In this document: one piece after another, positions 1 to 7,716 of the stretch
Layout of the letters: each line of letters starts with the position of its first letter
Position numbering within the stretch: the first letter of the stretch is position 1
Assembly: GCF_000243275.1 (NCBI RefSeq)
Contig: NZ_CM001437.1
Span: 557,480-621,479, forward strand
Direction of reading: 5' to 3'
DNA: 64,000 bases
Origin: Myroides odoratus DSM 2801
GTDB lineage: Bacteria; Bacteroidota; Bacteroidia; Flavobacteriales; Flavobacteriaceae
Position numbers and translations under genes: made by a program
Notes under the pieces: model-generated
The model's database searches: none
Told to the model about the DNA's origin: nothing
The model's input: only the letters and a program-made list of their open reading frames with translations

Positions 1-1
1 T

Positions 2-1012
2 GTGACCAACAACGATTTTCATCAGTTCGACTTTTGCGATGAAAACGGTCAACCTTTGAAAGATTCCAACGAAAGAGTGGCAAAGAAGCTGGAGCAAATT
101 ACAGGTATCCAGGAAAGACGCTATATCACTTCCAACTTAACAACCACGGATATTGGTACCCTTGCTGCGCAACGTGCCATTGAAAATGCACAAATAGACA
201 TTGAAAAATTAGATTATATCATCTTTGCACACAATTTTGGGGACATGAAATACGGTACCGATCAATCGGATATCGTTCCCAGTTTAGCTGCACGCGTGAA
301 GCACAACCTCAAAATTCAAAATCCCAATTGCGTTGCTTATGACGTGCTTTTTGGATGTCCAGGTTGGTTACAAGGTGTCATTCAAGCTTACGCTTATATG
401 TCATTAGGTATTGCTAAATACTGTTTGGTTATTGGTGCAGAGACGTTATCTCGCGTAATTGATTTACACGATAGGGATTCTATGATTTACGCAGATGGTG
501 CTGGTGCTACAGTATTAGAAGTAACGGATGAACCGGGGGGAATTATCGCAACAAAAAGCTGTAGTTTCACTGCGGATGAGGCTTATTATATTCACTTTGG
601 TGAATCCTATAAAAAAGAACCACAACAGGATACACGTTACATCAAGATGTTAGGCCGTAAAATCTATGAATTTGCCTTGACAGAGGTACCCAAAGCGATG
701 AAAGCTTGTCTGGATGACAGTGGTGTGGACATCAATCAAATCAAAAAAATCATCATCCATCAGGCCAATGAGAAAATGGATGAGGCTATCGTTAAGCGCT
801 TTTATGAGCTATACGACAAAAGCATGCCTGAACATATTATGCCGATGAATATTCAAAAATTAGGAAATAGCAGCGTAGCTACACTTCCTACATTATATGA
901 TATGATTGTCAATAAACAATTGGATAACCACAGTTTCGAAAAAGGAGATTATCTCTTGTTTGCTTCTGTTGGAGCAGGAATGAATATTAATGCATTTGTG
1001 TATCAAGTGTAA
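2..1012 (+). CDS. 3-oxoacyl-ACP synthase III (FabH-like), 5' end cut by window edge
   Basis: Ketoacyl synthase III-type condensing enzyme of the thiolase fold, expected to join an acyl-CoA and malonyl-ACP in the cytoplasm. The visible 336 residues hold the full catalytic triad: Cys119 in LFGCPGW, His253 in IIHQAN and Asn289 in KLGNSS. KAS III proteins usually run about 330-355 residues and begin with an ITGxG strand that is missing here, and the frame is open to base 2 (a GTG that is probably internal), so the true start lies to the left of the window. A strong terminator follows. It could be a housekeeping FabH or one of the flavobacterial KAS III paralogues; sequence alone does not decide. 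Confidence 0.85.
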   Translation: MTNNDFHQFDFCDENGQPLKDSNERVAKKLEQITGIQERRYITSNLTTTDIGTLAAQRAIENAQIDIEKLDYIIFAHNFGDMKYGTDQSDIVPSLAARVKHNLKIQNPNCVAYDVLFGCPGWLQGVIQAYAYMSLGIAKYCLVIGAETLSRVIDLHDRDSMIYADGAGATVLEVTDEPGGIIATKSCSFTADEAYYIHFGESYKKEPQQDTRYIKMLGRKIYEFALTEVPKAMKACLDDSGVDINQIKKIIIHQANEKMDEAIVKRFYELYDKSMPEHIMPMNIQKLGNSSVATLPTLYDMIVNKQLDNHSFEKGDYLLFASVGAGMNINAFVYQV

Positions 1013-1043
1013 TAGATAAATAACTTTTATTACAATATAGTAA

Positions 1044-1069
1044 GGGCGCATAATTATGCGCCCTTTTTT
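1044..1069 (+). terminator. Rho-independent terminator after the KAS III gene
   Basis: Perfect 20-base palindrome GGGCGCATAATTATGCGCCC (1044-1063) followed by six T. It ends the KAS III transcript. Confidence 0.9.
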
Positions 1070-1295
1070 GTACTATTCACTCATTTTTCTCAAAACAACC
1101 TCATTTTCAACACAATCTGAAAAAACTTTTTTTTAACTTTTTACAAAACAATCTATTAGCAAAAAACCCCCAACTTTCACATTTATTTCCGTTTTTTACT
1201 TTTTTATCAAATTTAATTTAAACAATAACCACATTAACAAAACATCTTATACTAAAAAGTAATAATTTATTTTATTTCATATATAAAATTATATC

Positions 1296-1303
1296 TATGT
1301 TTG
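1296..1303 (+). promoter_or_regulatory. Candidate -7 promoter box TATGTTTG
   Basis: Matches the Bacteroidota sigma-ABfr -7 consensus TAnnTTTG, 54 bases before the lipoprotein ATG at 1358. No clean -33 TTTG is seen; the 290 bases from the terminator to the gene are otherwise very AT-rich and hold no ORF I can support. Confidence 0.45.
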
Positions 1304-1357
1304 TCCTGAAAAAGAAAAGAAAATACAGTTTTAATTAATATCAAATAAATAAAAGCT

Positions 1358-2347
1358 ATGAAAAAGAAATTTTTATTATGCACCCTAGCAGGGTTTTTAC
1401 TTTTTAGTACAGCATCATGTAGTAGTGATGATTCTAACACTACAGAAGTAGAGGAAGTTGAAGTTCCAAACACACTAAAGGATAAATTCTTTGACATTGA
1501 AGGAGCTACTTTCAAGGCAGGAACTATTCAAGGGGGTGAAAAAGATGCTATTAATCAAATTAATGTCAATAATTTCGTTATCAACGGAGGAAAAGCTATT
1601 ATGACGATTACAAGTACTGCAGAACTTCAATCGATTTTAATTGGTCTAAAAGGACATGATGGTTTTTACGAATTTAAAACGACTAATGAAAGTCAAACAA
1701 GAGATCTACTCTATAGTTATGAGGTAGTTTTAGACTTATCTCAAAAACTAGATTTAGAAGTTTTTGAATTGCAAATTGTTGGCTACATCACGGATGGTAC
1801 AAGAACAGTGGTTTACTACAGAGAATTTCAATTAATTCCAGCTGGTACTGGTGAATTGCAAATTTCATTATCATGGGATAAAGAAGATGATGTGGATTTA
1901 CACTTAGTAAAAAAAGATAGCAATCGTATCTATTATGGAAGCAAACATTTATATAATTCTGAAGGAATTGAAGTTGCTGAGTTAGATATTGATTCCAATC
2001 CAGGTTGTCAATTGGATGGCATTAAAAACGAAAACATCTATTTTCATCAATTAGAAGATGGTGAATATGCCATTTACGTTGATTTATACAGCAAATGTAC
2101 GAATGCAGAAGCAGGTAGTAAATATATTGTAAATGTAATAGTTGGAGGTACAAGTATTCGTTTATCCGACCATATGATGGGGAAATTTGCGGATGAAAAT
2201 CCTGGAAGTGGTAACGACCCTAGCCAACATGTATTTATTGGAGCATTTTCAATTGTTGATGGACAATTTTCATCTGTTGTAGCATCGGAAAGAACGTCAT
2301 TCACTGATACATTCCGCTTAAACGAAAGATTAGTTTACAAAAAGTAG
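1358..2347 (+). CDS. Lipoprotein with DUF2135/YfaP-like C-terminal domain
   Basis: 329-residue predicted lipoprotein. The signal peptide ends in a lipobox, FSTASC, with Cys21 followed by SSDD, a flavobacterial pattern associated with surface or outer-membrane lipoproteins. Residues about 165-330 resemble the DUF2135 family (YfaP): a strand LSWDKEDDVDLHLV near residue 170, then a tyrosine- and aspartate-rich stretch (GSKHLYNSEG, LDIDSNPGCQLDG) typical of that fold. The middle (60-165) is beta-rich and unassigned. The gene stands alone, with terminators on both sides. Function unknown; DUF2135 is often found with von Willebrand A or other surface domains, but none is seen here. Start ATG is supported by the signal peptide. 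Confidence 0.75.
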   Translation: MKKKFLLCTLAGFLLFSTASCSSDDSNTTEVEEVEVPNTLKDKFFDIEGATFKAGTIQGGEKDAINQINVNNFVINGGKAIMTITSTAELQSILIGLKGHDGFYEFKTTNESQTRDLLYSYEVVLDLSQKLDLEVFELQIVGYITDGTRTVVYYREFQLIPAGTGELQISLSWDKEDDVDLHLVKKDSNRIYYGSKHLYNSEGIEVAELDIDSNPGCQLDGIKNENIYFHQLEDGEYAIYVDLYSKCTNAEAGSKYIVNVIVGGTSIRLSDHMMGKFADENPGSGNDPSQHVFIGAFSIVDGQFSSVVASERTSFTDTFRLNERLVYKK

Positions 2348-2446
2348 TACTTCAGTTTCAATATACTACTATGATTCTCCAAGTATAGCAGTACTATTGA
2401 ATTGAATTTTAAAATATTTGTCTTTAATTTTCAATGATTTACGTCA

Positions 2447-2487
2447 AACGCCAGTAGAAAAATAGACTTTTCTACTGGCGTTTTTTT
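2447..2487 (+). terminator. Rho-independent terminator after the DUF2135-like gene
   Basis: Fifteen-base inverted repeat (AACGCCAGTAGAAAA pairing with TTTTCTACTGGCGTT) around a short loop, ending in a run of seven T (2481-2487). Confidence 0.9.
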
Positions 2488-2568
2488 GGCTTGATAAACA
2501 GAAAATTACGTTGCTAAAATAGAAAATGGAATTCCCTTTCAGCCGTATTAAATCTAAACTATTTTGAG

Positions 2569-2576
2569 TATTTTTG
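2569..2576 (+). promoter_or_regulatory. Candidate -7 box TATTTTTG for the murQ operon
   Basis: Perfect TAnnTTTG match 24 bases before the GTG at 2601. It overlaps an in-frame TTG (2574), which argues that the TTG is promoter, not start codon. Confidence 0.55.
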
Positions 2577-2600
2577 TATCAACCCAAAAAAGCGATACCA

Positions 2601-3413
2601 GTGGATTTTATCAGAATTACGGAACAATCTTCTACGTATGATCATTTAGAGCAAATGTCTGTTCAAGAACTATTGACGAATATCAACAAAGAGGATCAGC
2701 TAGTTCCGTTAGCTGTTGAAAAGGCTATTCCTCAGATAGAAGTTGCCGTTCACAAAATTGTGGAGCAACTCAAAAAAGGGGGGCGTTTATTTTATCTTGG
2801 CGCGGGAACCTCAGGTCGATTAGGGATTTTAGATGCTTCAGAATGTCCGCCTACTTATGGTGTTTCTCCTGATTTAGTTATTGGATTAATTGCTGGTGGT
2901 GATCATGCTATTCGCCATGCAGTAGAAAATGCAGAAGATAACCCCAATCAAGGATGGGTGGATTTACAAGCTTATCAAATCAACGACAATGACTTCGTCG
3001 TTGGGATTGCCGCTTCTGGAACAACACCCTATGTCATCAAAGCTTTAGAAACTTGTCAAGCCCATCAAATTCCAACCGCGTGTATCACGTGTAATCCCAA
3101 TAGTCCATTGAGTCAAGTAGCACAATACCCTATCGAAGTGATTGTAGGTCCAGAATTTGTCACAGGCAGCTCCCGCATGAAAGCTGGAACAGCTCAAAAA
3201 TTGGTGCTCAATATGATCTCTACCTCTACTATGATTCAATTGGGAAGGGTAAAAGGCAATCGCATGGTAGATATGAAAATGACCAATGCCAAATTAATTC
3301 AACGTGGTATTGCTATGCTACAGGAAGAATTACAAGTGAGTAAAGCAGAAGCGACTCAACTATTAAATCAATACAAAAGTGTCCGTTCGGCACTAGATCA
3401 TTATAAATTATAA
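2601..3413 (+). CDS. murQ: N-acetylmuramic acid 6-phosphate etherase
   Basis: Cleaves the lactyl ether of MurNAc-6-phosphate to give GlcNAc-6-phosphate and D-lactate in cell-wall recycling; cytoplasmic SIS-domain enzyme. The family signatures are intact: YLGAGTSGRLGILDASECPP, GLIAGGDHAIRHAVE, GIAASGTTPYV and VTGSSRMKAGTAQKL. The frame is open to a TTG at 2574, but MurQ proteins start a few residues before (I/R)ITE, and a -7 box overlaps that TTG, so I chose GTG at 2601 (270 residues). First gene of a four-gene operon; the next gene starts 5 bases after the stop. The C-terminal helix is shorter than in E. coli MurQ (about 298 residues). Confidence 0.92.
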   Translation: MDFIRITEQSSTYDHLEQMSVQELLTNINKEDQLVPLAVEKAIPQIEVAVHKIVEQLKKGGRLFYLGAGTSGRLGILDASECPPTYGVSPDLVIGLIAGGDHAIRHAVENAEDNPNQGWVDLQAYQINDNDFVVGIAASGTTPYVIKALETCQAHQIPTACITCNPNSPLSQVAQYPIEVIVGPEFVTGSSRMKAGTAQKLVLNMISTSTMIQLGRVKGNRMVDMKMTNAKLIQRGIAMLQEELQVSKAEATQLLNQYKSVRSALDHYKL

Positions 3414-3418
3414 ACAGT

Positions 3419-3649
3419 ATGGAACCTCAAGGTACAAATCGAAAAGTATTACAAAAAGGAGTTAAATATCTTGCTATTACACTGCCTTTATTGTTTCTTG
3501 GCCCCATTGTAATTCACAGCTCGTTAAAAAATCAGGCTAATCCGTTTTTTATACCAGTCTTTGCATTAGGATGTATCATTTGTTTATCTTCTATGTTTTT
3601 ACTTTTTAAAGGTATTAACACCATTATGAAATCATTATTTGGGAAATAA
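3419..3649 (+). CDS. Small two-helix membrane protein (DUF6095-like)
   Basis: 76-residue protein with two predicted membrane helices (about 17-36 and 44-64) and a basic N-terminus, ending GINTIMKSLFGK. Length, the LPLLFLGPIVI first helix and the position directly behind murQ fit the flavobacterial family DUF6095, which I recognise from memory only. Function unknown. It starts 5 bases after murQ and is followed at 7 bases by the lipoprotein gene, so it is translated from the same operon. Its conservation next to murQ hints at an envelope role, but that is inference. Confidence 0.75.
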   Translation: MEPQGTNRKVLQKGVKYLAITLPLLFLGPIVIHSSLKNQANPFFIPVFALGCIICLSSMFLLFKGINTIMKSLFGK

Positions 3650-3656
3650 TTATTCT

Positions 3657-4040
3657 ATGAAAACTAAACTATTCTATCTTTTACCCTGCTTTGCCTTGTT
3701 TGCTTCATGCTATCAACAAGAGCGCAATTGCGCAAACTTCCGAACAGGAAAATTTGAGTTTGTTACCGAAATTGACGGTGTTGAAAAAAGATCCACTTTT
3801 ATTCGTACAGCTGAATATGAAATAGAGGAATTTGAAGGGAGAGTTGACACCTCAAGTATTCGATGGATTAATGATTGTGAATTTATTTTACAAAAGAAAA
3901 ATCCTAAAAACATGGCAGAGAAAAAAGCAGTGGGTATCAAAATTGTTACAACCGATGGCGATAGTTGCGTTTTTGAATATGGCTTAGTAGGTGATGCGAG
4001 AAAAGAGCGCGGAAACCTTAAAAAAATTGGAGAACTATAA
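3657..4040 (+). CDS. Small lipoprotein of the murQ operon
   Basis: 127-residue predicted lipoprotein. I chose the ATG at 3657 because it puts a standard signal peptide first (MKTKLFYLLPCFALFASC, lipobox Cys18); the frame is open 18 bases further upstream but that would place residues before the signal. The mature part is small, charged and beta-rich (KTGKFEF-like strand FRTGKFEFVTEIDG, then DTSSIRWINDCEF). Flavobacterial homologues exist beside murQ; some have carried the label DNA topoisomerase IV in databases, which nothing here supports. Function unknown. The gene starts 7 bases after the DUF6095-like gene and is followed by TerC after 12 bases. Confidence 0.75.
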   Translation: MKTKLFYLLPCFALFASCYQQERNCANFRTGKFEFVTEIDGVEKRSTFIRTAEYEIEEFEGRVDTSSIRWINDCEFILQKKNPKNMAEKKAVGIKIVTTDGDSCVFEYGLVGDARKERGNLKKIGEL

Positions 4041-4052
4041 TCCTATCTCTAT

Positions 4053-4847
4053 ATGGAAATTTTTTTAACAGCTGACGCTATCGTAGCGTTTATTACATTA
4101 ACCTTCTTAGAAATTGTTCTAGGAATTGACAACGTCATTTTTATTTCCATTGTGACGGGGAAACTCCCAGAAGAAAAAAGAAAAAAAGCGACTAAAATCG
4201 GTTTGTTTTTAGCGATGTTTATGCGAATAGGTTTGCTATTTGCTATCACGTGGCTAATCAAAATGAAAGCAACACTCTTTAGTGTCGATTGGGGTTGGTT
4301 CAGTGCTAATTTCAATGGTCAGGCCCTTATTTTATTAGCAGGAGGAATCTTTCTAATTTACAAGTCCACCAAGGAGATACACGAAAAAGTGGCCCATGTT
4401 CAGGTAGCAGAAGATGTTAGTTCTACGCCCAATGCTAAGCAAATTGCTACAAAATCATTTGGAAATATTCTCGTTCAAATCTTATTGATTGACTTGATTT
4501 TCTCTGTAGATAGTATCCTTACTGCCGTAGGTATGACCAATGGTGTGGAAGGCGCTTTGTACATTATGATTGCAGCAGTAATTGTTTCTGTAGCGGTTAT
4601 GATGATTTTTGCTGTTCCTGTTGGAACCTTTGTCAACAATAACCCTTCGATTCAAATCTTAGCCCTATCGTTCCTTATTCTAATTGGATTTATGCTTACT
4701 ACAGAAAGTATGCACTTATCTGACGCGAAATTAGCAGGACAAGATGTGGGTGCTGTTCCAAAAGGATACCTCTACTTTGCTATTGCCTTTTCACTTGTTG
4801 TGGAATTTATCAATATGCGAATCAGAAAAAGAGGAAATAAACAGTAG
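4053..4847 (+). CDS. TerC family integral membrane protein
   Basis: 264 residues with about seven hydrophobic segments. The first helix carries the family signature TFLEIVLGIDNVIFISI (residues about 15-31) and the second half has the matching acidic motif LIDLIFSVDSIL, the pair of Asp/Glu-containing helices typical of TerC/Alx/YkoY proteins, which are linked to metal (mainly manganese) efflux and exoenzyme metalation. Inner membrane. Last gene of the murQ operon, 12 bases after the lipoprotein, and followed by a strong terminator. Substrate not decided by sequence; the old name tellurite resistance should not be read as function. Confidence 0.9.
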   Translation: MEIFLTADAIVAFITLTFLEIVLGIDNVIFISIVTGKLPEEKRKKATKIGLFLAMFMRIGLLFAITWLIKMKATLFSVDWGWFSANFNGQALILLAGGIFLIYKSTKEIHEKVAHVQVAEDVSSTPNAKQIATKSFGNILVQILLIDLIFSVDSILTAVGMTNGVEGALYIMIAAVIVSVAVMMIFAVPVGTFVNNNPSIQILALSFLILIGFMLTTESMHLSDAKLAGQDVGAVPKGYLYFAIAFSLVVEFINMRIRKRGNKQ

Positions 4848-4867
4848 TGAAATATCAAATATCCTAT

Positions 4868-4910
4868 AAAAAAAGGTTCAATCTTATTAATAAGATTGAA
4901 CCTTTTTTTT
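4868..4910 (+). terminator. Bidirectional terminator between terC and trmH-like gene
   Basis: Inverted repeat AAGGTTCAATCTTA / TAAGATTGAACCTT (4873-4904) with A-rich left and T-rich right flanks, so it can serve the plus-strand TerC operon and the minus-strand methyltransferase. Confidence 0.9.
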
Positions 4911-4920
4911 GGTATAAATT

Positions 4921-5634
4921 TTACGTTTTACTCCGCTTCGCTCTCACTTTTTTACCCTTGCTATTCTCCAAATAGCGTTCAGTCACAAAATCAATATCTT
5001 TAATAGATTTTCTGGCCCAATCGATTCGTTTTGCCAATAGTTCTTCTTCAGACAATTGCCATGGAATAGCTGATTCTCTTAGTCGCGTAGATAAACTTTG
5101 AATGATTATAGCAGCAGAAACTGAGATATTCAAACTTTCGGTAAATCCGACCATTGGAATCGTAATATAGTCATCAGCTTGTTCAATAATTTCAGGCGAC
5201 AATCCCGATTTTTCTGTACCAAAAAAGATAGCTACTGGTTCTGATAAATCAAATTTATCTAAACTTTGTGCAGTTCCATGTGGCGTTGTAGCAACTATTT
5301 TATATCCTTTTGCTTTAATTGCATCAATACTACCTTGTACAGAATTATACCGATGAATATCCACCCATTTCTCTGCTCCAAGTGCGATTTGCTTATCAAT
5401 TCGCTTGCCAAATTTTTGCTCAATGACGTGAAGCCCTTGCACACCAAATACCTCACAACTACGCATAACAGCACTGGTATTATGCAATTGATAAACATCT
5501 TCTGCTACAACCGTTATATGGTTGGTTCGATTCGATAAAACTTCTTTGAATCGCTCTACTCGGTTCTCTGTCAAAAAAGTTTCTAAATAAGCTAAGTATT
5601 CAACGTCTTGAAATAGCTTGTTTGAAATATTCAT
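4921..5634 (-). CDS. trmH: TrmH family (SpoU) RNA 2'-O-methyltransferase
   Basis: Transfers methyl from SAM to a ribose 2'-OH, probably of tRNA G18. SPOUT-fold motifs are in order: NTSAVMRSCEVFG (motif 1, substrate Asn and Arg), VAIFFGTEKSGLSPE (motif 2) and IPMVGFTESLNISVSAAI (motif 3, the knot). The 237-residue length fits TrmH rather than the longer RlmB, which has an extra N-terminal domain. The frame is open to a TTG at 5655, but the ATG at 5634 gives the usual start. The C-terminus is strongly basic (KGKKVRAKRSKT), suited to RNA binding. It is divergent from the sirtuin gene, with 42 bases between the two starts. G18 as target is inferred from family. Confidence 0.88.
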   Translation of the reverse strand: MNISNKLFQDVEYLAYLETFLTENRVERFKEVLSNRTNHITVVAEDVYQLHNTSAVMRSCEVFGVQGLHVIEQKFGKRIDKQIALGAEKWVDIHRYNSVQGSIDAIKAKGYKIVATTPHGTAQSLDKFDLSEPVAIFFGTEKSGLSPEIIEQADDYITIPMVGFTESLNISVSAAIIIQSLSTRLRESAIPWQLSEEELLAKRIDWARKSIKDIDFVTERYLENSKGKKVRAKRSKT

Positions 5635-5676
5635 TATATCTTTAGTTTTATTCAAAAATGCAAAGGTAAGAATATT

Positions 5677-6378
5677 ATGGAAAAACGTTTAGTGGTGCTT
5701 TCAGGAGCGGGAATGAGTGCAGAAAGTGGAATCAAAACCTTTCGCGATGCTGATGGCTTATGGGAAGGTCACGATATTATGGAAGTTGCTTCTCCTATTG
5801 GTTGGGCAAAAAACAAGGAAATGGTTTTAAAGTTTTACAACGATCGACGTCGACAATTGTTGACGTGTGAACCAAATGCAGCTCATCGTGCTATTGCGGA
5901 ATTGCAACAACACTTTAAAACCACTATCATTACTCAAAATGTCGATGATTTACACGAACGTGCAGGAAGTAAAGATGTTATTCACTTACACGGTGAATTA
6001 CTCAAAGTGCGCAGTGAAGTAAATGAACAGCTGGTTTATTCTTGGACCACTGACTTAACCGCGTTGGATCACAATGAACACGGTCATGGTCTACGCCCAC
6101 ATATTGTGTGGTTTGGAGAAATGGTTCCAGAACTAGAACGCGCGATTCCTTATGTTGAAGAAGCAGATGTGATTTTAATTATCGGAACTTCCTTGCAAGT
6201 ATATCCTGCAGCTTCCTTGCTTGATTTCGCAAAACCAGATGTTTTAGTTTACTACATTGATTTACATCCTGCTTCTACTAAACACTTCCATCACAAGATT
6301 GAAGTGATTGCAGAAAAAGCATCGGTAGGCATGCAACAGATTCACGAATCTTTAATTGAATTTAGTCAAATGATATAA
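5677..6378 (+). CDS. cobB: Sir2 family NAD-dependent protein deacylase lacking the zinc cysteines
   Basis: Removes acyl groups from protein lysines using NAD+. Motifs: GAGMSAESGI (10-19), TQNVDDLHERAGS with Gln87-Asn88, catalytic His105 in HLHGE and the NAD motif IIGTSLQVYP. Tyr54 and Arg57 in FYNDR fit the YxxR motif of class III (SIRT5/CobB) enzymes, which prefer succinyl- or malonyl-lysine. The segment after His105 where other sirtuins place Cys-x2-Cys pairs has no cysteine at all (the only Cys in the protein is Cys64), so the zinc ribbon cannot bind metal in the usual way. Short at 233 residues. Zinc-less sirtuins occur in other Bacteroidota, so this is probably functional. Confidence 0.9.
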   Translation: MEKRLVVLSGAGMSAESGIKTFRDADGLWEGHDIMEVASPIGWAKNKEMVLKFYNDRRRQLLTCEPNAAHRAIAELQQHFKTTIITQNVDDLHERAGSKDVIHLHGELLKVRSEVNEQLVYSWTTDLTALDHNEHGHGLRPHIVWFGEMVPELERAIPYVEEADVILIIGTSLQVYPAASLLDFAKPDVLVYYIDLHPASTKHFHHKIEVIAEKASVGMQQIHESLIEFSQMI

Positions 6379-6380
6379 TA

Positions 6381-6410
6381 AAAGCGGTTGTACAACCGCT
6401 TTTCTATTTT
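6381..6410 (+). terminator. Shared terminator between the sirtuin and the Crp-like gene
   Basis: Perfect palindrome AAAGCGGTTG/TACAACCGCTTT (6381-6402), T-rich to the right. It lies between convergent genes and overlaps the last codons region of the minus-strand regulator's 3' end. Confidence 0.8.
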
Positions 6411-6973
6411 ATTCTCGCTCGAATTCTACTCAATGAAATGGGAGATATACCGATATAAGAAGCAATCTGTTTCAATGGAACCCGTTGAAAAAGTGTTTTA
6501 TCGTATTTCATTAACTGCAGATAACGATCTTCTGGCGTTAAGACTAACATATCAATCAATTGCTTTTGTGTTTTGATGGCGTTGAGTTCTGTGAATTGTC
6601 GCGCCCAATTACATATTTCAATAGATTCATAAAAAAGCTGCTTCATTGCCACGAGATCAATCTGATAGAGAATCGTATCCTCTAGCAATTCAAAACGCTC
6701 ATAACTTGGGACTTGATAAAAATAGCCCAAAGAAGTGCTTAAAATATCTTTTTCTCGAGCAAATTCAAATGTCATTTCTTTATCCTCCGTCGTAATAAAG
6801 AGGCGTACAATGCCTTTTTTAATGAGATACGCATGCTTTATACCTTCTTTATCCTCCAACAGCCGATACCCTTTAGGTAAAACGATAGGTGTAAGTGTTT
6901 GTTCAATTAAAGCTACACTAGCATCACTTAATTCTTCTTCTAAAGGTAAATCTGTTCGGTGAAAGGATGTCAT
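6404..6973 (-). CDS. Crp/Fnr family transcriptional regulator
   Basis: 189 residues: an N-terminal cyclic-nucleotide-like beta-roll (about 30-125; LPKGYRLLEDKEGIKHAYLI, GIVRLFITTEDKE) and a C-terminal winged helix (about 145-189; PLKQIASYIGISPISLSRIR), the recognition helix of the flavobacterial Crp/Fnr type. No Fe-S cysteines and no clear cAMP-binding RxS motif, so the ligand, if any, is unknown. Ends only a few residues after the recognition helix, as many flavobacterial members do. The start lies 2 bases after the stop of the upstream GNAT gene, so the two are co-translated. Targets unknown. Confidence 0.85.
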   Translation of the reverse strand: MTSFHRTDLPLEEELSDASVALIEQTLTPIVLPKGYRLLEDKEGIKHAYLIKKGIVRLFITTEDKEMTFEFAREKDILSTSLGYFYQVPSYERFELLEDTILYQIDLVAMKQLFYESIEICNWARQFTELNAIKTQKQLIDMLVLTPEDRYLQLMKYDKTLFQRVPLKQIASYIGISPISLSRIRARIK

Positions 6974-6975
6974 TT

Positions 6976-7398
6976 TTATTTATATGCCATCACAACTTCT
7001 CGTTCTCCTGTTGATTCATCGATTTGTTCTTCTACGATTACAAACCCTTGTTTTTCATAAAAGGCAATAGAATTGATGTTTTTTACATAAACCCCCAACT
7101 CTAACGTCGAGCGTTTTTGTTTGATAAACTGTATCAATTCCTTCCCTATCCCCTTTCCTTGTTCACTTGGAGCAACGAATATCGCTGCGATATAATTCTC
7201 TATCAAAGATACAAAACCCACAATATGTTTCTCCTTTTCATATACATAAGTTTCACTATTGGGAATATAAATCTGCTCCATATCAGCCTTTTTCTCTTGC
7301 CAATAACTTGCCTCAATAAAATCATGAGCTATCACCGAAGCTTCATACCAAAGCTCAACCACTTCTTTGCTGTCTTCAGCTGTAAATAATCGTATCAT
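6976..7398 (-). CDS. GNAT family N-acetyltransferase
   Basis: 140-residue acetyl-CoA-dependent acetyltransferase. The acetyl-CoA loop is visible as VAPSEQGKGIGKELIQFI (motif A, Q-x-x-G-x-G), preceded by strand FVSLIENYIAAIFV and followed by the C-terminal NSIAFYEKQGFV, the usual GNAT finish. I chose the ATG at 7398; the frame runs on to a TTG at 7419, but that region holds a -7 promoter box. Length and order resemble the small YjaB/YiaC-like acetyltransferases. Substrate unknown. First gene of an operon with the Crp-like regulator. Confidence 0.85.
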   Translation of the reverse strand: MIRLFTAEDSKEVVELWYEASVIAHDFIEASYWQEKKADMEQIYIPNSETYVYEKEKHIVGFVSLIENYIAAIFVAPSEQGKGIGKELIQFIKQKRSTLELGVYVKNINSIAFYEKQGFVIVEEQIDESTGEREVVMAYK

Positions 7399-7416
7399 TT
7401 TCTTTTTTTTACACCA

Positions 7417-7424
7417 CAAAAGTA
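7417..7424 (-). promoter_or_regulatory. Candidate -7 box TACTTTTG for the GNAT-Crp operon
   Basis: Perfect TAnnTTTG on the minus strand 18 bases before the ATG at 7398. It overlaps the alternative TTG start (7419), supporting the shorter protein. Confidence 0.5.
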
Positions 7425-7490
7425 CATAAGTCTAGGTAGATTGTCCTTTACTTAAGTTAAGAAGTATTTTAACAATTGGGAGGGGTTTTT

Positions 7491-7660
7491 GTGAGGGTTG
7501 TGCTTTGTGAGGTTTGTGCTTTGTGAGGTTTGTGCTTTGTGAGGTTTGCGCTTTGTGAGGTTTGCGCTTTGTGAGGTTTGCGCTTTGTGAGGTTTGCGCT
7601 TTGTGAGGTTTGCGCTTTGTGAGGTTTGCGCTTTGTGAGGTTTGTGTTTTGTGAGGTTTG
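7491..7660. repeat. 16-bp tandem repeat, ten copies and a partial
   Basis: Unit GTGAGGTTTGCGCTTT, in perfect head-to-tail phase from 7491 (first copy GTGAGGGTTGTGCTTT) to 7650, plus ten bases of an eleventh. Copies 4-9 (7539-7634) are identical; the outer copies change C to T at position 11, as expected when the centre of an array expands by slippage. It sits in a 460-base gene-free gap between the GNAT promoter and the next gene. A 63-codon plus-strand frame runs through it but is a repeat artefact. Confidence 0.95.
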
Positions 7661-7683
7661 CCCAGATTTTTTATCTAGTTACT

Positions 7684-7703
7684 TGGCAAATGGCCATTTG
7701 CCA
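7684..7703. other. Perfect 20-bp palindrome
   Basis: TGGCAAATGGCCATTTGCCA reads the same on both strands, with no loop. It lies between the 16-mer array and the heptamer array. No T-run follows, so it is not a terminator; a dimeric protein site or the remnant of a mobile repeat are possible. Confidence 0.7.
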
Positions 7704-7716
7704 CTACGGGGTTTTA

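Noticed and set aside
2574..2600. TTG start extending murQ by nine residues
   Set aside because: The TTG is part of a TATTTTTG promoter box, and MurQ proteins start close to the GTG at 2601.
3657..4040. Label DNA topoisomerase IV for the small lipoprotein
   Set aside because: A 127-residue protein with a lipobox has none of the topoisomerase domains; such a label is an annotation error.
7491..7660. Possible CRISPR array
   Set aside because: The 16-bp units are directly adjacent with no spacers, and there are no cas genes.
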